Assembly (NCBI GenBank): GCA_030431185.1
Contig: JAUIJO010000040.1
Location: forward strand, 1-16,697
Length of the DNA stretch: 16,697 nt
Origin: Gammaproteobacteria bacterium
GTDB lineage: Bacteria > Pseudomonadota > Gammaproteobacteria > Xanthomonadales > Xanthomonadaceae
Direction: 5' to 3'
Made by a program: the position numbers and the translations under genes. Under the pieces are notes generated by a model. It searched no databases. It saw only the letters and a list, made by a program, of their open reading frames with translations, and had not been told where the DNA came from. Shown one piece after another: positions 5,677 to 13,434 of the stretch (the stretch's first letter is position 1; every line of letters begins with the position of its first letter).

Positions 5677-6435
5677 TCAGTCCGGAAGCGGCTCCAGCTT
5701 GCCGAAGCGCTCGTGGAGCGGCGGGTGCCCGAGGGGCGGGAAGTCGATGTCGGGAGGCGCCACCCCGCGATCGGGCAGGCGCGCGAGCAGGTCGCGGATC
5801 AGGGTCAGGCGGCCGCGCTTCTGGTCGTTGAAATCGACGAGGGTCCAGGGCGCATGGGCCGTGTGGGTGGCAGCGAGCATCGTCTCGCGTGCGTCGGTGT
5901 ACTCGGCGTACTTCCTGCGCGCCTCCAGGTCGATGGGCGACAGTTTCCAGCGCTTGAGCGGGTCTTCCAGGCGTTCGGCGAAGCGCTCCTCCTGCTTGTC
6001 CTGGTCGCAGCACAGCCAGTACTTGAACAGCAGGATCCCATCGTCGACGAGCAGTTTCTCGAACACCGGCGCCTGCGCGAGGAACGCATCGACCTGGGCG
6101 GGGGTGGCGAAGCCCATGACCTTCTCGACGCCCGCCCGGTTGTACCAGCTGCGGTCGAACAGGGCGATCTCGCCCTCCGCCGGCAGGTGCGGCACGTAGC
6201 GCTGGAAGTACCACTGCCCGGCTTCGCGATCGCTGGGCCTCGGCAGGGCGACGACGTGGCATTGCCGGGGGTTGAGGTGGTCCGAGATGGCGCCGATCAC
6301 GCCACCCTTGCCCGCGGTGTCGCGGCCTTCCAGGATCACCAGCAGGCGCTTGCCAAGATGCTTCAGCCAGCGCGCCACTCCGGCGAGTTCGACCTGCAGG
6401 GGTTCGAGTTCGGACTGGTAGGCTTTCTTCTTCAT
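5677..6435 (-). CDS. ppk2: Polyphosphate kinase 2 (PPK2)
   Basis: A 252-residue cytoplasmic PPK2 enzyme, which transfers phosphate between polyphosphate and nucleoside di- or monophosphates. The Walker A loop GRDTAGKGG (37-45), the Walker B region FDRSWYNR (93-100) and the lid motif KRWKLSPID (161-169) are all present. The single-domain length fits class I, which makes NTP from NDP, but class cannot be fixed by eye. The ATG at 6435 is preceded by GGGAG at suitable spacing. It lies 28 nt after moaB and just before the sigF promoter. Its position upstream of a stress sigma factor is suggestive, as polyphosphate supports stress survival, but a functional link is inference. Confidence 0.93.
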   Translation of the reverse strand: MKKKAYQSELEPLQVELAGVARWLKHLGKRLLVILEGRDTAGKGGVIGAISDHLNPRQCHVVALPRPSDREAGQWYFQRYVPHLPAEGEIALFDRSWYNRAGVEKVMGFATPAQVDAFLAQAPVFEKLLVDDGILLFKYWLCCDQDKQEERFAERLEDPLKRWKLSPIDLEARRKYAEYTDARETMLAATHTAHAPWTLVDFNDQKRGRLTLIRDLLARLPDRGVAPPDIDFPPLGHPPLHERFGKLEPLPD

Positions 6436-6463
6436 GGGCGCTCCCGTGCGGGGCCCGGCGCGG

Positions 6464-6982
6464 TCATTCGCGCAGGCGGGGTTTCAGGTTGGCCAGGTTG
6501 CATGGTTGGGTGCGCGCGTCGAGCTGGGCCTGGATGATCTTTTCCCAGCCGGTGCGGCAGGCCGAGGTGGAGCCCGGCAGCGCGAACAGGAAGGTGCCGT
6601 TGGCGAGCCCGGCGAATGCCCGCGACTGCAGGGTCGAGGTGCCGATCTCCCCGAAGCTGATGGCGCGGAACAGTTCGCCGAAGCCGTCCATTTCCTTGTC
6701 GAGCAGTGGGCGGAGGGCCTCGGGGGTCGAATCGCGCCCGGTGAAGCCCGTGCCCCCGGTCACCAGTATCCCGTCGACGGCGTCGTCGGCGATCCACTGC
6801 GAGACGCGGGCGCGCAGCCGGTACCGGTCGTCCGGCAGCAGGTCGCGTCCCGCCAGCCGGTGGCCGGCCGCGGCGAGTGCACCGGCGAGGTAGTCGCCGG
6901 AACTGTCGTTGTCGGGGGTGCGGCTGTCGGACACTGTCAGCACGCAGAGCGAAAGCGGAATGAAGTCGGTCGAGGCGGTCAT
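6464..6982 (-). CDS. moaB: MoaB/MogA-family molybdopterin protein
   Basis: A 172-residue protein of the MoaB/MogA (MoCF_biosynth) family, which activates molybdopterin by adenylation or binds it before molybdenum insertion. Landmarks are LTVSDSRTPDNDSSG (15-29), the molybdopterin-binding TGGTGFTGRDSTPEAL (75-90) and LPGSTSACRTGWEKII (135-150). The start at 6982 is the ATG just before the first conserved strand. The frame remains open further up without family similarity. The ATG overlaps the stop of a possible 52-codon ORF by four bases. Only MoaB is encoded here; the other cofactor genes must be elsewhere. The molybdoenzyme operon 1.6 kb away is an obvious consumer, although the two blocks are separated by a gene on the other strand. 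Confidence 0.92.
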   Translation of the reverse strand: MTASTDFIPLSLCVLTVSDSRTPDNDSSGDYLAGALAAAGHRLAGRDLLPDDRYRLRARVSQWIADDAVDGILVTGGTGFTGRDSTPEALRPLLDKEMDGFGELFRAISFGEIGTSTLQSRAFAGLANGTFLFALPGSTSACRTGWEKIIQAQLDARTQPCNLANLKPRLRE

Positions 6983-7137
6983 GGCGCCGAGCCTAACCGA
7001 TCGGCGATGACCTCGCGTGCGGGTGCGTAGGGGGCGGTGTGGGGGCAGTCCTGTACGTGGCCCGTCGGCGCGAGCAGCATCGACAGCACGAGGATGCATG
7101 GAACCTTGGCGGACAGCCGGGTCAGCACGTTATGCAT
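6979..7137 (-). CDS. Possible small ORF coupled to moaB (52 residues)
   Basis: The minus strand encodes a 52-residue peptide from ATG at 7137 to TGA at 6979. Its N-terminal half looks like an export or membrane signal: basic residues near the start, then a hydrophobic core VPCILVLSMLLAP (12-24), then a short polar tail with Cys31. Its stop overlaps the moaB ATG as ATGA, the coupling style used repeatedly in this window, and most third positions are G or C. There is no clear Shine-Dalgarno and no family is recognised. An open frame this short can occur by chance in GC-rich DNA, so this is a candidate only. Confidence 0.35.
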   Translation of the reverse strand: MHNVLTRLSAKVPCILVLSMLLAPTGHVQDCPHTAPYAPAREVIADRLGSAP

Positions 7138-7237
7138 GGCGGCATCGTAACGCGCGACCGCGATCGTGGAATGGTCGGGAAGTCATGCCCGGGCGGCGGT
7201 ACCATCGCGTCCTGTCCGTCGATTGGATGCACCTGCC

Positions 7238-8359
7238 ATGCCGCGTGCGCGCCTGTTCCGTTGCCTGTTGGCCACCCTGTGGCTGCTGGCGTCCTGTCCC
7301 GTAGCTGCCGCGGTCCCGACCGGGGCCGCCGGGCACGACGACGGGCCCTATGTCGACCATGTCGACGGTGGCGTGCTGGCGCGTTGGGTCTGCGATGGCA
7401 GGCGCGAGGTCGTGCGATACCGCGCCTCGCGATGGCCGGTGGTCGTACCGCCCCGCTGCGGGCAGGACGGCGCGATCCAGGTGCGTGCGCCGGTCGCCTC
7501 GCGCGATCGCGTGGACCTGCGGGGCGTGGCGCGGCTGGCCGCCCTGTCCGACGTGCATGGCCAGCTCGGGCTGATGGTCCGCCTGTTGCAGGCCAACGGC
7601 ATCCTCGACGCCGACGGCGACTGGGCCTGGGGCGAGGGCCACCTGGTGCTGGTCGGCGACGTGTTCGACCGCGGACCCCGCGTCAACGAGATCTTCTGGC
7701 TGCTCTACGGGCTCGAGCAGCAGGCGCGCGAGGCCGGTGGCGGCCTGCACGTGCTGCTGGGCAACCACGAGGCGATGGTGTTGTACCGGGACCTGCGCTA
7801 CGTCAACGACCGCTACTTCGCGACGGCCAACGCGCTGGACGTCGCGTACCCGGACCTCTACGGACCACAGAGCGTGATCGGCAACTGGCTGCGCAGCCGG
7901 CCGGTGATCGCCCGCATCAACGACATGTTGTTCGTCCATGGCGGCATGTCGCCGGAATTCCTGGCGCTCGGCATCGGCAACGAGGCCGCCAACGATCGCT
8001 ATCGCGAGTCGCTTGGGATGCCGCGCACGCGCACGCGCGAAGACCCGCGCTACGCGCCGCTCTACGACGGCACCACCAGCCCCATCTGGTACCGGGGCTA
8101 TTTCAATCCCGATGCCCTGGACCGGGCGGGCGTCGAGGCCCTCGTGCAGCGCCTGGGCGTCGAGCATGTCGTGGTCGGGCATACCTCGATGGCCCATGTC
8201 GAAAGCTGGCACGACGGGCGCGTCATCGCCGTCGACAGCAGTATCAAGGACGGCGAATCGGGCGAGTTGCTGTTCGTGGAGGACGGGCGGATGAGCCGTG
8301 GGACCCTGGATGGCACGCGGCTGCCGCTCCTGCCGGGGGGCCCGCCGCCACGCGATTGA
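7238..8359 (+). CDS. Exported PPP-type metallophosphatase
   Basis: A 373-residue calcineurin-like metallophosphoesterase resembling the Shewanella-like/PPP protein phosphatases. Metal-site motifs appear in order: SDVHGQ (104-109), GDVFDRG (140-146), GNHE (175-178), VHGG (233-236) and VGHTSM (313-318). All metal ligands expected for a di-metal centre are present. Residues 1-25 are a signal peptide. They contain both a lipobox-like LASC (Cys20) and a possible signal-peptidase I site after AAA, so the protein could be a lipoprotein or soluble in the periplasm. The ATG at 7238 begins the signal directly; the frame stays open 24 codons upstream without signal-like sequence. No strong Shine-Dalgarno is seen. 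It stands alone, divergent from moaB and convergent with mocA. The substrate is unknown. Confidence 0.88.
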   Translation: MPRARLFRCLLATLWLLASCPVAAAVPTGAAGHDDGPYVDHVDGGVLARWVCDGRREVVRYRASRWPVVVPPRCGQDGAIQVRAPVASRDRVDLRGVARLAALSDVHGQLGLMVRLLQANGILDADGDWAWGEGHLVLVGDVFDRGPRVNEIFWLLYGLEQQAREAGGGLHVLLGNHEAMVLYRDLRYVNDRYFATANALDVAYPDLYGPQSVIGNWLRSRPVIARINDMLFVHGGMSPEFLALGIGNEAANDRYRESLGMPRTRTREDPRYAPLYDGTTSPIWYRGYFNPDALDRAGVEALVQRLGVEHVVVGHTSMAHVESWHDGRVIAVDSSIKDGESGELLFVEDGRMSRGTLDGTRLPLLPGGPPPRD

Positions 8360-8385
8360 AGCACAGGGGCGCCGATGGACGGATG

Positions 8386-8406
8386 CCGGTGCGCTGGCGC
8401 AACCGG
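8386..8406 (+). terminator. Weak candidate terminator after the metallophosphatase
   Basis: The bases CCGGTGCG and CGCAACCGG can fold into a hairpin with one bulged A, starting 26 nt after the stop. No U-tract follows. The rest of the 189-nt convergent gap (8360-8548) shows nothing recognisable. Confidence 0.2.
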
Positions 8407-8548
8407 CGGGAGCACGGGCCAGAACACCGACGTGGGCGCGGTGGCGGGGGTGGGTCGGCGCCTGCGTCCTCTCGGACACCCACAAGGAAGGCGTGCGGTT
8501 CAGGCCGCCAGCACGGGTTCGCCAGACGATCCTGGTCAGCGTCCCTCG

Positions 8549-9187
8549 TCAGCCGGTTCCGGCGACCAGGGCTCCGGGATCCAGCCACCCGCGCGCCACC
8601 GCCTGTTCCACGTCGGCCTGCGTATCGACGTCGAGCAGGAGCTCAGGGGCCTCCAGCACGGCGAGCGAGTCCTCCGGCATCCCGCGCAGGGCGGCGCCGA
8701 AACCGGTGTCGCCGCTCGGCCGCGTCGCGCCTGCGAACCAGTCGCCCGGCACGACCGCGGGAATCCCCACGGCGCGGCCATGGCGGGTCGCGGCGCAGCG
8801 GGATTCTGCGCGCGCGGCCCCGGCGAGCAATGCGCACAGGTGGTCGTGGGCCAGGCCGGGCTGGTCGCAGGCCAGGACCAGGACCGGGACCAGGACCGGG
8901 ATGCGCGACATCGCGAAGTGCGCCCCGGCGACCCGCAGGCTGCTGGCGATGCCTTCGCGCCAGCCCGGATTCGGCACGATCGTGCAGGGCAGGTCGCGCA
9001 CGGCATCGGCAACCGCGGTGCCGCCCGCGCCGACGACGACGCAGGCATGCGAAGGCCCGGTCTGGAGGGCGAGGCGCGCCGCGCGATGGACGAGCGTTTC
9101 GCCGTCCCGCGTCAGCAGTTGCTTCGGGCGGCCCAGGCGCTCGCTGCCCCCGGCGGCCAGCACCACGGCGACATGTCCCCCACTCAA
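8549..9187 (-). CDS. mocA: MocA-type molybdenum cofactor cytidylyltransferase
   Basis: A 212-residue nucleotidyltransferase expected to join CTP to the molybdenum cofactor, making the cytosine-dinucleotide form used by PaoABC-type enzymes. Motifs: VVLAAGGSERLGRPKQLL (8-25, nucleotide loop), NPGWREGIASSLR (73-85), LACDQPG (105-111, the CDQP form typical of MocA rather than the DMP form of MobA) and LLDVDTQAD (184-192). The start is taken as TTG at 9187, which overlaps the XdhC stop as TTGA; a GTG seven codons in, with GGGGGA upstream, is an alternative. It is the last gene of the pao operon, so cofactor synthesis and the enzyme are co-expressed. A 12-bp tandem repeat lengthens the strand before CDQP. 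Confidence 0.88.
   Translation of the reverse strand: MSGGHVAVVLAAGGSERLGRPKQLLTRDGETLVHRAARLALQTGPSHACVVVGAGGTAVADAVRDLPCTIVPNPGWREGIASSLRVAGAHFAMSRIPVLVPVLVLACDQPGLAHDHLCALLAGAARAESRCAATRHGRAVGIPAVVPGDWFAGATRPSGDTGFGAALRGMPEDSLAVLEAPELLLDVDTQADVEQAVARGWLDPGALVAGTG
8875..8901 (-). repeat. 12-bp tandem repeat inside mocA
   Basis: Twenty-seven bases repeat with a perfect 12-bp period (unit GGACCAGGACCG on the plus strand, about 2.25 copies). On the coding strand it encodes PVLVPVLV just before the CDQP metal-site motif. The repeat is in frame, adding four residues per unit. Confidence 0.8.
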
Positions 9188-10233
9188 GCGGCACCGGCCG
9201 CGTTCCGCCACGCCTGCAACTGCGCCGCGATGCTCAGGGCGATCGCCTCGGGCCCCTTGCCGCCCAGGTCCATGCCGACGGGCGCATGCAAGCGCGGCCG
9301 CAACGCGTCGCGCGAAGCCGGCGGCAGGAGCTTGAGCAGGTCGTCGCGGCGACGCGGCGGGCCCAGCAGGCCCACGAAAGGCACCTCGCCCTTCGCGAGA
9401 GCCTCGAGCGCATCGCGGTCGAGCTCGAAGTCGTGGTGCATCACCAGCGCGGCATCGCAGAGGGGGCGACTGTCCAGGTGCTCCGCCGCCGGGGCGTCCC
9501 GTCGGCAGTCGGCGGCAAGGCCCGCACCGGCCCAGCGCGGTCGCCGATCGCACAGGGTGCTGCGCCAGCCCAGTTCGCCGAGCATTCGCAGCAGGATCGG
9601 CGTCTCCGGTCCTGCGCCCAACAGGCAGGCTTCCGGCGGGCGGGGCAGGAGCAGGGACCAGTCCGATCGCCCCTCGTGCCAGTCGGGCGCCGCGGTCGGC
9701 ACGTGCCAGCGCTCGCTTCGCCCGTCCACCGCGAGCATGAGGTGGCCGTGGACATCGAGCCGGTGATCGAGCCGCGCGCCCCCCTGCAGCCATGCGTCGA
9801 ACAGCGCGACAGCACCGGGCATCAGGCGCAGCGGCAGCAGCGCGACGCGCAGTCGACCGCGACACCCGAGGGCGGCGCCGGAGAACAGCGCGGCATCGTC
9901 GCGGGTGTCGATTTCCAGCCATTCGACGCGGCCGCCCGCATTCGCCAGGGCCGCGCGACGGGCCAGCTCCGGCTCCAGGCAGCCGCCACTGAGCCAGCCG
10001 GTCTGCGTCTCGTCGGCGAAGACCGCCATCGCGCCGGGATCGGCATAGGTCGACCCTTCCGTCTCCAGGACCATGGCGAGGGTGCCGCCCGCATCGTCGT
10101 GGATCGCGCGCACCACCGCTTCAAGCACCGGGCCGGGGTTTCCGGTACGGAGGAAATCGAAACGGGCCTGCAACCCGCGCGCCGCGGCCGAGTCGGGGTC
10201 GTTGGCGGCAAGGCGGTTCGCGACGGATGTCAT
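9184..10233 (-). CDS. paoD: XdhC/PaoD-family molybdoenzyme maturation factor
   Basis: A 349-residue XdhC/CoxI-family protein. The N-terminal XdhC domain has LETEGSTYADPGAMAVF (56-72), the SGGCLE motif with Cys85, and Cys124 in ALGCRG. The C-terminal Rossmann-like domain starts at CLLGAGPE (203-210) and ends in HAPVGMDLGGKGPEAIALSI (316-335). Family members bind the finished molybdenum cofactor, protect or sulfurate it, and insert it into the large subunit; PaoD does this for PaoABC in E. coli. The gene follows paoC by 52 nt and overlaps mocA as TTGA, matching the paoABCD order. ATG at 10233 has only a weak GGTGGG upstream; a longer open frame exists but runs into the end of paoC. Confidence 0.9.
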   Translation of the reverse strand: MTSVANRLAANDPDSAAARGLQARFDFLRTGNPGPVLEAVVRAIHDDAGGTLAMVLETEGSTYADPGAMAVFADETQTGWLSGGCLEPELARRAALANAGGRVEWLEIDTRDDAALFSGAALGCRGRLRVALLPLRLMPGAVALFDAWLQGGARLDHRLDVHGHLMLAVDGRSERWHVPTAAPDWHEGRSDWSLLLPRPPEACLLGAGPETPILLRMLGELGWRSTLCDRRPRWAGAGLAADCRRDAPAAEHLDSRPLCDAALVMHHDFELDRDALEALAKGEVPFVGLLGPPRRRDDLLKLLPPASRDALRPRLHAPVGMDLGGKGPEAIALSIAAQLQAWRNAAGAA

Positions 10234-10285
10234 CGCAGGCCCACCGTCTTCGACGGACGCGGAGGCGACACCGCGCGGACGGTCG

Positions 10286-12481
10286 TCATGCCAGCGGCGG
10301 CATCTTGTCGAGCAGCTTGTCGAGCGTGATCGGATAGTCGCGCACGCGGATGCCGGTCGCATTGTGGATCGCGTTGGCCACCGCCGCGCCGACCCCGCAG
10401 ATGCCGAGCTCGCCGACGCCCTTGGCCTTCATCGGCGAGGAAATCGGATCGGTCTCCTCCAGGAACACGACCTCCTGGTGCGGGATGTCCGCATGCACCG
10501 GGACTTCGTAGCCGGCGAGATCGTGGTTGACGAAGAATCCGCGGCGCGTATCCACCGCCAGCTCTTCCATCAGGGCCGCGCCCGCGCCCATCGTCATCGC
10601 GCCGATGACCTGGCTGCGCGCAGACTTCGGGTTGAGGATCCGTCCGGCCGCGCAGACCGCGAGCATGCGACGGATGCGGATCTCCGCTGTGGCCGCATCC
10701 ACGCCCACTTCCACGAAATGCGCGCCGAAGGTGGACTGCTGGTACTTCTTGTCCAGGTCGCCGTACTCCATCGCCTCCTCGGCGACGAGTTCCGCGTCGG
10801 CGGCGGCGTCGGCCAGGGCGTGGGAGCGTTCGCCTTCGCGCACCCGGCCATCGACGAACTCGGCTTTTTCCGGGTCCAGGCCGAGCTTGTCGGCGACGTC
10901 CGCACGCAGCTTCATGCAGGCGGCGTACACGCCCGCGGTGGAGCTGTTCGCGCCCCACTGTCCGCCCGAGCCCGCGGAGACCGGGAAGCGCGAATCGCCC
11001 AGTTCGACCACGACCCGCCCGAGCGGCACGCCCATCATCTCCGCGGCGGTCTGGGCGATCACCGTGTAGCTGCCCGTGCCGATGTCGGTCATGTCGGTCT
11101 GGACCGTGACGATGCCCTGCGCGTCGAGTCGGACGCGCGCGGCGGACTTCATCAGCAGGTTGTTGCGGAACGCCGAAGCCACGCCCATGCCGACCAGCCA
11201 CCGGCCGTCGCGACGGGTGCCCGGGTTGGCGGTGCGCTTGTCCCAGCCGAAGCGATCCGCGCCATCGCGCAGGCACTTGACCAGTTGCCGTTGCGAGAAC
11301 GGGCGATCCGGATTGGCGGGATCCACCTGGGTGTCGTTGCGGATCCGGAATTCCACTGGATCGAGGCCGAGCTTGCCCGCCATCTCGTCCATGGCGATCT
11401 CCAGCGCCATCATCCCGGGCGCCTCGCCGGGCGCGCGCATCGCGTTGCCCTCGGGCAGGTCGAGGACGGCCAGGCGCAAGGCGGTCAGGCGATTGGCGCC
11501 CGCGTACAGCAGTTCGGTCTGCCCGGTCGCGGTTTCCGGCCCGCCGCCGGGCAGGTCGCCCGACCAGCTTTCGTGGCCGATCGCGGTGATCGAACCCTCC
11601 GCGTCGGTGCCGATCCGGATGCGCTGCAAGGTCGCCGGGCGGTGCGTCGTGTTGTTGAAGATCTGCGGCCGCGCCAGCGTGACCTTGACCGGGCGCCCGG
11701 CGGCCTTCGCGCCCAGCGCCGCCAGGATCGCGTCCGCGCGCACGAAGAGCTTGCTGCCGAAGCCGCCGCCGATGTACGGCGACACCAGCCGCACCTTGTC
11801 CCGCGGCATGCCGAGCGTGCGGGCGACGTCGCCCGCGCCCCACGCGATCATCTGGTTGGAGGTCCAGAGCGTCAGCGCGTCGCCGTCCCAGGCAGCGATC
11901 GACGCATGGGGTTCCATCATCGCGTGGGACTGGTCCGGCGTGGTGTAGGTCGCATCCAGCTGCACCGGTGCCGCCGCGAAGGCGGATTCGAAGTCGCCGA
12001 CGCGCACGTCCGGGTTGTCCTTGGGTTCGACCGCCGAGGCTTTCGCGCTCGCGAGGTCGTGGACGCCGCTCTCGCGTGCGTATTCCACGCGGACGCGTTG
12101 CGCGGCGGCGCGTGCCTGTTCGAAGCTCTCCGCGACCACGAGGGCCACGGCCTGGTGGTAGTGCTCGACCCGGGGCCCGGCCAGCAGGTGGGCGGTGTTG
12201 AACCGGCCCTTTGTCAGCGTGCCGGCATTCTTCGCGGTGACCACCGCCAGCACGCCGGGCGAGTCCAGGGCGACGCTGGTGTCGATCGAGCTGATCCGGC
12301 CCTTGGCGATCGCCGCGCCCACGACGTACCCGTAGGCCTGGTTCGCCGCGACGTCGTGGCGCTCGTACGCATAGGGGGCGGTGCCGGTGGTCTTGAGGGG
12401 ACCATCGATGCGATCGGTGGCCTTGCCGACCACCTCCAGCCGGTCGATGGGATTGACCGTGGCGGGCGTGTCGAATTTCAT
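10286..12481 (-). CDS. paoC: Aldehyde oxidoreductase molybdenum-binding subunit
   Basis: A 731-residue large subunit of the xanthine oxidase family, nearly the length of E. coli PaoC. It binds the molybdenum cofactor and is the site of aldehyde oxidation to the carboxylic acid. Key segments: IDGPLKTTGTAPYAYE (25-40, first domain), SPYIGGGFGSK (234-244), NAMRAPGEAPGMMALE (346-361), TDIGTGSYT (465-473), AGSGGQWGANSS (503-514) and KGVGELGICGVG (687-698) with catalytic Glu691. Arg439 aligns one residue off the active-site Arg440 I recall for E. coli PaoC, the same offset as for the Glu. There is no signal peptide, so it should be exported with PaoA. Its ATG overlaps the paoB stop (ATGA) and GGGAG lies upstream. 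Confidence 0.95.
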   Translation of the reverse strand: MKFDTPATVNPIDRLEVVGKATDRIDGPLKTTGTAPYAYERHDVAANQAYGYVVGAAIAKGRISSIDTSVALDSPGVLAVVTAKNAGTLTKGRFNTAHLLAGPRVEHYHQAVALVVAESFEQARAAAQRVRVEYARESGVHDLASAKASAVEPKDNPDVRVGDFESAFAAAPVQLDATYTTPDQSHAMMEPHASIAAWDGDALTLWTSNQMIAWGAGDVARTLGMPRDKVRLVSPYIGGGFGSKLFVRADAILAALGAKAAGRPVKVTLARPQIFNNTTHRPATLQRIRIGTDAEGSITAIGHESWSGDLPGGGPETATGQTELLYAGANRLTALRLAVLDLPEGNAMRAPGEAPGMMALEIAMDEMAGKLGLDPVEFRIRNDTQVDPANPDRPFSQRQLVKCLRDGADRFGWDKRTANPGTRRDGRWLVGMGVASAFRNNLLMKSAARVRLDAQGIVTVQTDMTDIGTGSYTVIAQTAAEMMGVPLGRVVVELGDSRFPVSAGSGGQWGANSSTAGVYAACMKLRADVADKLGLDPEKAEFVDGRVREGERSHALADAAADAELVAEEAMEYGDLDKKYQQSTFGAHFVEVGVDAATAEIRIRRMLAVCAAGRILNPKSARSQVIGAMTMGAGAALMEELAVDTRRGFFVNHDLAGYEVPVHADIPHQEVVFLEETDPISSPMKAKGVGELGICGVGAAVANAIHNATGIRVRDYPITLDKLLDKMPPLA

Positions 12482-13434
12482 GCTTCCACTCCCGCGTCGA
12501 TGAGTGCGGCGGCGATCGTGCGCTCGGCCAGGGGCACCTTGAAGGCGTTGTGCGATGTCGTCCGTGCGCCTTCCAGCAGGCGGGCCGCGGTCGCCGCCGC
12601 GCCCCTGGGCAGCTCGGCCTCGGCCGCTTCCACGCGCCACGGCTTGTGGGCGATGCCGCCCAGCGCCAGCCGGCCGCTGCCGTCGCGGCGCACGATCGCC
12701 GCCACCGAGACCAGCGCGAACGCGTACGAGGCGCGGTCGCGCACCTTGCGGTAGACATGGGCGCCGCCCACCGGCGGGGGCAGGGTGACGGCGGTAATCA
12801 GCTCGCCTTGCCGCAACGTGGTTTCGACCTGGGGCGTGTCGCCCGGAAGCACGTGGAAATCGGCGATCGGGATGCGTCGGCCACTGCCGTCCGGCTGCAC
12901 GGTTTCCACGGTAGCGTCGAGGACGCGCATGGCCACGGCCATGTCGCTGGGATGGGTGGCGATGCATGCATCGCTGGTGCCCATGATCGCGTGCTGTCGG
13001 CTGTAGCCCTCCAGCGCCGAACACCCGCTGCCCGGCACGCGTTTGTTGCACGGCTGGTCGGTGTCGTAGAAGTACGGGCAACGCGTGCGCTGCAGCAGGT
13101 TGCCGGCCGTGGTCGCCTTGTTGCGCAGCTGTCCCGAGGCGCCGGCAAGCAGGGCGCGCGAGAGCACGCCGTAGTCACGTCGGATGCGGGCGTCCGAGGC
13201 GAGGTCGGTGTTGCGCACCAGGGCACCGATGCGCAGGCCGCCATCCTCATTGGCCTCGATGCGGTCCAGCCCCAGGCCGTTCACGTCGACGAGGTGGGTG
13301 GGCGTCTCGACCTCGAGCTTCATGAGGTCCAGCAGGTTGGTGCCGCCGGCGATGAATCGCGCGCCAGGCGTGCCCTTGACCGCGGCGACCGCGGCCGCGG
13401 GCGAATCCACGCGTTCGTAGCTGAAGGCCCTCAT
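12478..13434 (-). CDS. paoB: Aldehyde oxidoreductase FAD/4Fe-4S subunit
   Basis: A 318-residue FAD-binding subunit of the CoxM/XdhB fold, the same length as E. coli PaoB. FAD contacts are expected at ARFIAGGTNLLDLMKL (25-40) and the TTAGNLLQ segment (108-115). A cysteine-bearing insert typical of PaoB and HcrB-like subunits follows: Cys119 in RTRCPYFYD, Cys129 in QPCNKR, Cys138 in GSGCSALEG, and Cys157 in SDACIATHPSD. This C-x9-C-x8-C-x18-C set can hold the extra 4Fe-4S cluster absent from ordinary XdhB. Electrons pass from the molybdenum site through the clusters to FAD and then to an acceptor. Both ends overlap its neighbours by ATGA, indicating tight translational coupling in paoABC. No signal peptide is present. 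Confidence 0.95.
   Translation of the reverse strand: MRAFSYERVDSPAAAVAAVKGTPGARFIAGGTNLLDLMKLEVETPTHLVDVNGLGLDRIEANEDGGLRIGALVRNTDLASDARIRRDYGVLSRALLAGASGQLRNKATTAGNLLQRTRCPYFYDTDQPCNKRVPGSGCSALEGYSRQHAIMGTSDACIATHPSDMAVAMRVLDATVETVQPDGSGRRIPIADFHVLPGDTPQVETTLRQGELITAVTLPPPVGGAHVYRKVRDRASYAFALVSVAAIVRRDGSGRLALGGIAHKPWRVEAAEAELPRGAAATAARLLEGARTTSHNAFKVPLAERTIAAALIDAGVEA

Noticed and set aside
7147..7171. GTAACG-N15-GGAA upstream of the metallophosphatase as a second SigF promoter
   Set aside because: One mismatch in each box and a spacer one base short. This is too loose to claim without a genome-wide background.
7039..10329. A 1096-codon open frame on the plus strand
   Set aside because: It runs antisense to xdhC and mocA and out of frame across the metallophosphatase. 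Its translation is Arg/Gly/Ala-rich low-complexity, a common artefact of GC-rich DNA, while the overlapped genes have clear family motifs.
10073..12754. An 893-codon plus-strand open frame opposite paoC
   Set aside because: It is a mirror of the high third-position GC of paoC on the other strand. There is no recognisable domain, no start signal, and paoC is unambiguous.
10230..12758. An 842-codon minus-strand frame overlapping paoC
   Set aside because: It is an out-of-frame shadow of paoC, very rich in Arg and Gly, whereas the paoC frame contains every expected molybdoenzyme motif.
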